Assembly (NCBI GenBank): GCA_021811505.1
Contig: JAJZOM010000158.1
Location: 1-9,519, forward strand
From: Thermoplasmata archaeon
GTDB lineage: Archaea > Thermoplasmatota > Thermoplasmata > Thermoplasmatales > Thermoplasmataceae
Length of the DNA: 9,519 nt
Reading direction: 5' to 3'
Below are positions 5,624 through 9,519 of this stretch, one piece after another. The translations under genes were made by a program, and so were the position numbers. The notes under the pieces were generated by a model that had not been told where the DNA came from, made no database searches, and saw only the letters and a list, made by a program, of their open reading frames with translations. Position 1 is the first letter of the stretch; each line of letters begins with the position of its first letter.

Positions 5624-7296
5624 TATTCACCACCCCCAATGATCTGGTTCGTTTCCGTCCTGTGTTCAAGTATATTAAGAGGATCAGTTGTTGGTTCTCT
5701 GGACCAGCTCTTTGTTATATTGTAAAGGAACACAAGCTGTCCTATTCCAATTATGACGCCACCAAGAATTGCACTATCCTGATATACCTGGAACTGCGCG
5801 AAATATCCTGCTACAGCCCTAGGCATTCCGATAAATCCGCCGATTTCCCATGACATGGACATGAGAAAAGAACCTACTGCAGTAATGTAAAGGTGCCATT
5901 TCGCGAGGCGTTCATCGTATATCCTGCCGTTGGAAAATGTGGGAAACAGGAGATAGAAAACTGCTACCGTGACTCCGAGAGTTACTCCGACGAAAACAAA
6001 ATGGAAATGACCGGTCACAAAGTATGTTCCGTGCGCTATTTCATTAACCGATTGATTTGCCAGCATAACTCCTGAGACTCCGCCTAGGATGAAATCGAAT
6101 ATGCCATTAATAACGAAGAGCATAGGAGTTGTCAGCCTGATTTTCTTCGCGTTCCACATTGTTCCAATCATGTTGAAAACTGTAAGGGCTGATGGTATAA
6201 CTACGAGGAATGAGGTAGTGGTAAAGAACAGAACCCAGTCGATTCCAAGTCCGGAGTTGAGAAGGTGATGCCCCCAGACTACTTCACTGAGTATCATAAG
6301 CAGTCCAAGAGAAAATACTGCCGAGAAATAGCTGTATACTGGAGTTTCTGTAAATCTGGATATTATATCGTACATAAGCCCGAAAAACGGAAGAATTGCG
6401 ATGTAAACTATAGGATGTCCCCAGAACCAGAAGAGAATGGCGAATGTCAATGGATTGCTTGTCGACCCTGTGAAAAATATGGGGTTGAACAGATCGTAGA
6501 ACAACATGCCGAGCCCGATCATAAGGGGAGGATCAGCAGATATTAACATGATAAGAGTAAAAACTACTGACCAGGCAAACACTGGCATCTCAGCGAGGGG
6601 AATATCGTCTGACCTGTCGATGAATATGATTTTTAATACTACTACGCTAGTCAAGGTTATTCCGATGAATATCATCTCCATCGCGATTATGGCGAGCCAG
6701 TCATAGGCACCACCGCCGAATGGTTGCAATTGAAGGGAAAGTGGAGGATACAAATACCATCTGGCACTTGATTTTGATACCAGAAACAGTGAACCACCCA
6801 GAAACCACAACCAATAACCAATCGATGAGAAGTGACCCATGTTATCTCTTTTCAGTCTGAGATAGCTGGGCAATAAGTAATACGCAGAACCAAACGCCGA
6901 TCCTATGGCGAACATGTATATCATCAGGACTGCGTGTTGTGTCAGAAAGATGTTGTAGATTATAGGATTAATAATGGTTGGATTCGGATCGGTGAGGCTC
7001 ACCCTCATTAATACGCCAAAAGCACCAGCCAGGAAGAGGAACATCAAAGATGTAAAGATATATCTGAGTCCAATGCTTTTTGCGTCATCATAAATGAATA
7101 TAGACCAGTTAAGTGGATGTGGTTTGCCATACATCTGTTCCCTAATGTAAGCTCCTCTCTCCGGGTAACCTTCATCTCTGGCCTTAATTTCAGCCGCTTC
7201 GTTCTTTGACGCAGCCAGATAGTACAGAAGAAACACTAAAATAGCCGCCAGGGAAGTAACAACAGATGCGGTTATCAAAAGAGTAAATGTAGACAT
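5623..7296 (-). CDS. Heme-copper terminal oxidase subunit I, B-type-like
   Basis: This 557-residue subunit with about 13-14 hydrophobic segments carries the oxygen-reducing centre. All metal ligands are visible: His121 (TQHAVLMIYMF) and His432 for the low-spin heme, His430 (TGHFHF) for the high-spin heme, and His294 (WGHPIVY), His343 and His344 (WGHHLL) for CuB. Tyr298 would cross-link to His294. The GHPIVY sequence lacks the Glu of the A1 family (GHPEVY) and resembles B-family enzymes such as Thermus ba3 and Sulfolobus SoxB. In GMPRA (490-494) the usual second Arg of the A-type GMPRR is Ala. It reduces O2 to water and pumps protons at the cytoplasmic membrane. The ATG at 7296 has GGAGGTG (complement of 7307-7313) 10 nt upstream, within subunit II. 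It follows subunit II by 1 nt and is followed by the cupredoxin gene. No separate subunit III is present, as expected for this type. Confidence 0.95.
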   Translation of the reverse strand: MSTFTLLITASVVTSLAAILVFLLYYLAASKNEAAEIKARDEGYPERGAYIREQMYGKPHPLNWSIFIYDDAKSIGLRYIFTSLMFLFLAGAFGVLMRVSLTDPNPTIINPIIYNIFLTQHAVLMIYMFAIGSAFGSAYYLLPSYLRLKRDNMGHFSSIGYWLWFLGGSLFLVSKSSARWYLYPPLSLQLQPFGGGAYDWLAIIAMEMIFIGITLTSVVVLKIIFIDRSDDIPLAEMPVFAWSVVFTLIMLISADPPLMIGLGMLFYDLFNPIFFTGSTSNPLTFAILFWFWGHPIVYIAILPFFGLMYDIISRFTETPVYSYFSAVFSLGLLMILSEVVWGHHLLNSGLGIDWVLFFTTTSFLVVIPSALTVFNMIGTMWNAKKIRLTTPMLFVINGIFDFILGGVSGVMLANQSVNEIAHGTYFVTGHFHFVFVGVTLGVTVAVFYLLFPTFSNGRIYDERLAKWHLYITAVGSFLMSMSWEIGGFIGMPRAVAGYFAQFQVYQDSAILGGVIIGIGQLVFLYNITKSWSREPTTDPLNILEHRTETNQIIGGGE

Positions 7297-7297
7297 C

Positions 7298-7747
7298 TTA
7301 AGCCGACACCTCCATGTATCCCCTCATGAGGTAGTGATCCTTTCCGCAGTACTCGACGCATTCGAAAATATATTTACCTGCCTTTGTAGGTTCGAAACTT
7401 ACCTGATTGGGATGTCCAGGCACAGCGTAGACCTGTAGCCCTAGTGACGGTATCAGCAAATCATGAATTACATCCTTGGATACAACCTGAAGAGTGTAAT
7501 TATGTCCAGCAGTAACATATAGATAATCCGTTGAAGTGGTTCCATTTTGATATGTAAAACTCCACGCCCATTGATAACCGGTCACATTTATTATGGTTGA
7601 ATTAGCAGGCACTGCGCCATTATTTTCCGGTTGAGCAATGTTAGCCTGATGTCCGAGCACGTAATTGAAGTTCAGAACTGCGGCACCCAAAAGAACCAGT
7701 AAGACACCTATTAACCAAAGGTATTCATGTGTAGATTTTGCACTCAT
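7298..7747 (-). CDS. Cytochrome c oxidase subunit II, short form with CuA site
   Basis: The 149-residue protein has one N-terminal membrane segment (about 9-26) and an external cupredoxin domain, the compact layout of B-type subunit II rather than the two-helix A-type form. The dinuclear CuA site is complete: His95 in SKDVIHDLLIP, then Cys130, Glu132, Cys134, His138 and Met141 in ECVEYCGKDHYLM. The aromatic stretch GYQWAWSFTY (57-66) matches the electron-entry region of the family. It accepts electrons, here probably from the neighbouring blue copper protein, and passes them to subunit I. Four N-glycosylation sequons (N49, N54, N68, N83) lie in the external part. The ATG at 7747 overlaps the stop of the preceding small gene by 4 nt (ATGA), with GGAGATGAT (complement of 7753-7761) 5 nt upstream. 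The Shine-Dalgarno of subunit I lies inside its 3' end. Confidence 0.95.
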   Translation of the reverse strand: MSAKSTHEYLWLIGVLLVLLGAAVLNFNYVLGHQANIAQPENNGAVPANSTIINVTGYQWAWSFTYQNGTTSTDYLYVTAGHNYTLQVVSKDVIHDLLIPSLGLQVYAVPGHPNQVSFEPTKAGKYIFECVEYCGKDHYLMRGYMEVSA

Positions 7748-7992
7748 CTGAAATCATCTCCTTCGATGGAATTGTCACCGTATTTTATTACCGGATACAT
7801 GAGAAACATAATTGAGAACGCTGCTGCGGCTATACCGGCAGACATAACATCGTTTGCATCATAACTGGCAGCAATCCCCGGGTATCCTGCAAACATCGTT
7901 GAGAAAAAGTATCCCAGAATGAAATAAGACGCTATCCCTATAAATATCGAAACAACCAAAAAGGTGACAATGAGTCTTCCCTTTTCATCCAT
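7744..7992 (-). CDS. Small two-helix membrane protein, first gene of the oxidase operon
   Basis: This 82-residue protein has two hydrophobic segments (about 7-29 and 48-67) joined by a short loop, FSTMFAGYPGIAASYDANDVM, and a charged C-terminus (YGDNSIEGDDFR). No metal-binding residues stand out. Its position directly before subunit II, with a 4-nt overlap, suggests a small accessory subunit or assembly factor of the oxidase, comparable in place to small subunits in other B-type oxidase operons. I cannot assign it to a named family. The ATG at 7992 is chosen because a TATA box sits about 25 bp upstream, giving a transcript that would begin at or near the start codon, and because no Shine-Dalgarno is present. 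Confidence 0.8.
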   Translation of the reverse strand: MDEKGRLIVTFLVVSIFIGIASYFILGYFFSTMFAGYPGIAASYDANDVMSAGIAAAAFSIMFLMYPVIKYGDNSIEGDDFR

Positions 7993-8012
7993 AAAGTTGC
8001 ATTAAACAACCT

Positions 8013-8020
8013 TATTTAAA
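8013..8020 (-). promoter_or_regulatory. TATA box of the oxidase operon (leaderless promoter)
   Basis: The - strand reads TTTAAATA, preceded by an A-rich stretch (AAAAAAAG) suitable as a BRE. Its centre is about 25 bp from the ATG at 7992, the usual distance from an archaeal TATA box to the transcription start, so the mRNA should be leaderless. Between box and ATG lies the short inverted repeat GTTG-7 nt-CAAC, a possible but unproven operator. Confidence 0.7.
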
Positions 8021-8104
8021 CTTTTTTTGGGTTTTAATAGATGAAGCTTGAAAATATTGGCTCCTTGATACACTTCAATTATATGAACTTTGCAAATCTA
8101 ACGA

Positions 8105-8111
8105 TTTTATA
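8105..8111 (+). promoter_or_regulatory. TATA-like box of the rightward membrane-protein gene
   Basis: TTTTATA is centred 24 bp before the ATG at 8132, the spacing expected for a leaderless archaeal transcript. It diverges from the oxidase operon promoter. It is weaker as a TATA box than the one on the other strand, and AT-rich sequence makes chance matches common. Confidence 0.5.
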
Positions 8112-8115
8112 GTTT

Positions 8116-8128
8116 CCCTGAATCAGGG
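8116..8128. promoter_or_regulatory. Perfect palindrome between TATA box and start codon, possible operator
   Basis: CCCTGAATCAGGG has two 5-bp arms around AAT. It begins 5 bp after the TATA-like box and ends 3 bp before the ATG, where archaeal repressors often block polymerase recruitment. It could also form a small hairpin if transcription begins further upstream. Assignment as an operator is an inference. Confidence 0.4.
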
Positions 8129-8131
8129 GTT

Positions 8132-9519
8132 ATGCAGAATATTTTCTGGGTATCCCTTACCATCACCTTGATGACAGTAAGTGTCGGATACGTTCTGATA
8201 TACCTCAGGAATATTGCTGGAAGCTTTTCTGTAAGAAAACTGTCATACACGGTCATATTTCTGACAATGATGGGGAGCATGCTGAATTCCCTTAACTATT
8301 ACCTGGCCACTCCCCCGAATTTTTTCAACACTATTGCGGCAGTAAATATCTCAATGATGGAAATGACTGTTGCAATAGTATACTTATTGTGGATCTCCTC
8401 AAGATACAAAATTCACACTATATCCAAAAAAGTTGCCCTCGGCTTATCTCTGCTTATGGTCTGGAACGAGGTGTCAATGGGTTCTTTGCTCTTTACAATT
8501 GCATATTCGACACCCGAGAGGTACGTAATGTCTGGAAGCTCCGGATTCCTTGCCCTCATTGTATCGGGAGTGAATAGCTACCTGTTTATTGCACCAATGG
8601 TGGGGGAGATGATTTTCATTTTCCTTTATTTCAAAGAGACTAGACTCAAGAAAATAATCTTTGGTTCGTTGATCGCAATGGCGCTCTCAACCCCGTCAAT
8701 GATTGAAAACACCCAGTTCAGGTTCGCTGGTACTATCGTGTTCGCTTCAGTTATGGTCCTGTTTATGATACCGCTTTATGAATGGATCGCTAACCGGCGT
8801 AATTCATTGAAGTTAAATGAGGCGGCATCTCTTAAGTTCGTTTTTTCTATTTTTCTCCTGATGTCTTTCGGAGTTTTCTTCGGAGACGTGTTCCAGACAC
8901 CGTTTTACATCGCGTGGCTCCCATATGGCATTGCTATGACATGTACAATGATCTTTTATTTTTATGAAGCTATATTGCCTGCCCAGAATGGGAGCCCCAT
9001 GGTAGGCTGGAGAAAAAATCCCCGTTTCCTGTTTCTGGTTCTAATGTTCTCATTTGTATCGGAACTTTTCCTATCTGCATCCATCATTTTCATGAACCAC
9101 GGGTCACCGTCTTCCGGCTGGTCTGGTTTTATAGCTTTATCAGCATTGTTGAAAGGCGTTGACTCTTCCAGCATTCCAGCAGTGATTCTAGATGTACCGT
9201 ATGTAATAGGGGCCATTGCCAACTCTTACGTTTTTCTCACCATAATGGGGATTGAGATGGGAGCGCTCGTGGTTTTAAGGATGAGGAAAATTCAGTGGAG
9301 GGAGAAGAGGGTCAACCTAACTCTTGCACTGATCTCGTTTGCCCTTTACACCACAATTTGGCCGAACTTCGGGCCAGAAAGTTTCTATTCTGTCCTACCA
9401 GTATGGGCAAACGCTGGCTCACTAGGGCCGTTATATCCATCCATGATAGGAGTCATTGTTGGAAGTTATGCCATCTATGCCATTCTTGCGCTGCTTTTCG
9501 GGAGAAGAAGTTACTGCAG
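8132..9519 (+). CDS. Large polytopic membrane protein of unknown function, open at the right edge
   Basis: The frame from the ATG at 8132 has no stop through the window end, giving 462 codons (starting MQNIFWVSLTITLM). An in-frame TAA lies at 8099 and no other start comes between, so this start is firm. About twelve hydrophobic segments alternate with short loops, including MFSFVSELFLSASIIF and SMIGVIVGSYAIYAILALLF. Only two Cys are visible, Cys271 and the last full codon, Cys462, in FGRRSYC. A membrane segment followed by FGRRxxC resembles the point where NapH-like proteins enter a CxxC iron-sulfur motif, so the unseen part might bind a 4Fe-4S cluster; this is a weak inference. I do not recognise the N-terminal membrane part. 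The gene diverges from the oxidase operon with 139 bp between start codons, so shared regulation is possible. Confidence 0.75.
   Translation, partial: MQNIFWVSLTITLMTVSVGYVLIYLRNIAGSFSVRKLSYTVIFLTMMGSMLNSLNYYLATPPNFFNTIAAVNISMMEMTVAIVYLLWISSRYKIHTISKKVALGLSLLMVWNEVSMGSLLFTIAYSTPERYVMSGSSGFLALIVSGVNSYLFIAPMVGEMIFIFLYFKETRLKKIIFGSLIAMALSTPSMIENTQFRFAGTIVFASVMVLFMIPLYEWIANRRNSLKLNEAASLKFVFSIFLLMSFGVFFGDVFQTPFYIAWLPYGIAMTCTMIFYFYEAILPAQNGSPMVGWRKNPRFLFLVLMFSFVSELFLSASIIFMNHGSPSSGWSGFIALSALLKGVDSSSIPAVILDVPYVIGAIANSYVFLTIMGIEMGALVVLRMRKIQWREKRVNLTLALISFALYTTIWPNFGPESFYSVLPVWANAGSLGPLYPSMIGVIVGSYAIYAILALLFGRRSYC

Noticed and set aside
8041..8112. A 23-codon frame starting ATGAAGCTTG in the divergent region
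   Set aside because: It is very short, has no Shine-Dalgarno, and overlaps the likely promoter of the next gene.
8389..8577. Open frame of 62 codons on the + strand, with CPHC near its end
   Set aside because: It is a different frame inside the large membrane-protein gene; the CPHC is a chance occurrence.
8962..9222. Open frame of 86 codons on the - strand
   Set aside because: It lies opposite the continuous membrane-protein frame that runs from 8132 to the window end and has no recognisable features.
1..9519. CRISPR array, tandem repeats or a defence-gene island
   Set aside because: No regularly spaced repeats were found, and apart from the IscB fragment no mobile or defence genes are visible.

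Overview
The window looks like a chromosome segment from an archaeon, most likely an acidophilic, iron- or organic-oxidising member of the Thermoplasmatales or a relative. This is inferred from several traits. Genes inside the operon carry Shine-Dalgarno sequences (GGAGGTG, GGAGATGAT, GGTGGTGA), while the operon's first gene has a TATA box only about 25 bp before its ATG, as in leaderless archaeal transcripts. The terminal oxidase is B-type-like and is served by a membrane-anchored blue copper protein rather than cytochrome c. ATA, AGA and AGG codons are common. The species cannot be named from the sequence.

Left region (3-1839, + strand): the window opens inside the 3' end of an IscB-type transposon nuclease gene (RuvC-III motif and C-terminal domain). 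Its last codons contain a hairpin like those at IS200/IS605-group element ends, and its stop overlaps the start of a CoxG-family gene by 4 nt. A protein resembling an alpha/beta-hydrolase without its catalytic residues follows, and then a hot-dog-fold acyl-CoA thioesterase.

Convergent gap (1840-2037): about 200 bp with no supported gene.

Central region (2038-7992, - strand): one tightly packed respiratory operon, read right to left. It encodes a small two-helix membrane protein, cytochrome oxidase subunit II (CuA), subunit I (heme-copper, B-type-like), a cupredoxin, heme O synthase (CtaB), a 494-residue polytopic membrane protein whose only two cysteines form a CxC, and a degenerate CPBP-like membrane protein. 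Every junction overlaps or has a 1-nt gap, so a single transcript starting at the TATA box at 8013-8020 is likely. The operon supplies both CuA and heme-copper subunits, a probable electron donor, a heme-modifying enzyme, and two uncharacterised membrane proteins that may help assembly.

Right region (7993-9519): a 139-bp divergent promoter region separates the operon from a rightward gene for a large membrane protein of unknown function (462 codons visible, open at the right edge). Its proposed promoter has a TATA-like box 24 bp before the ATG and a perfect palindrome, CCCTGAATCAGGG, between the two.
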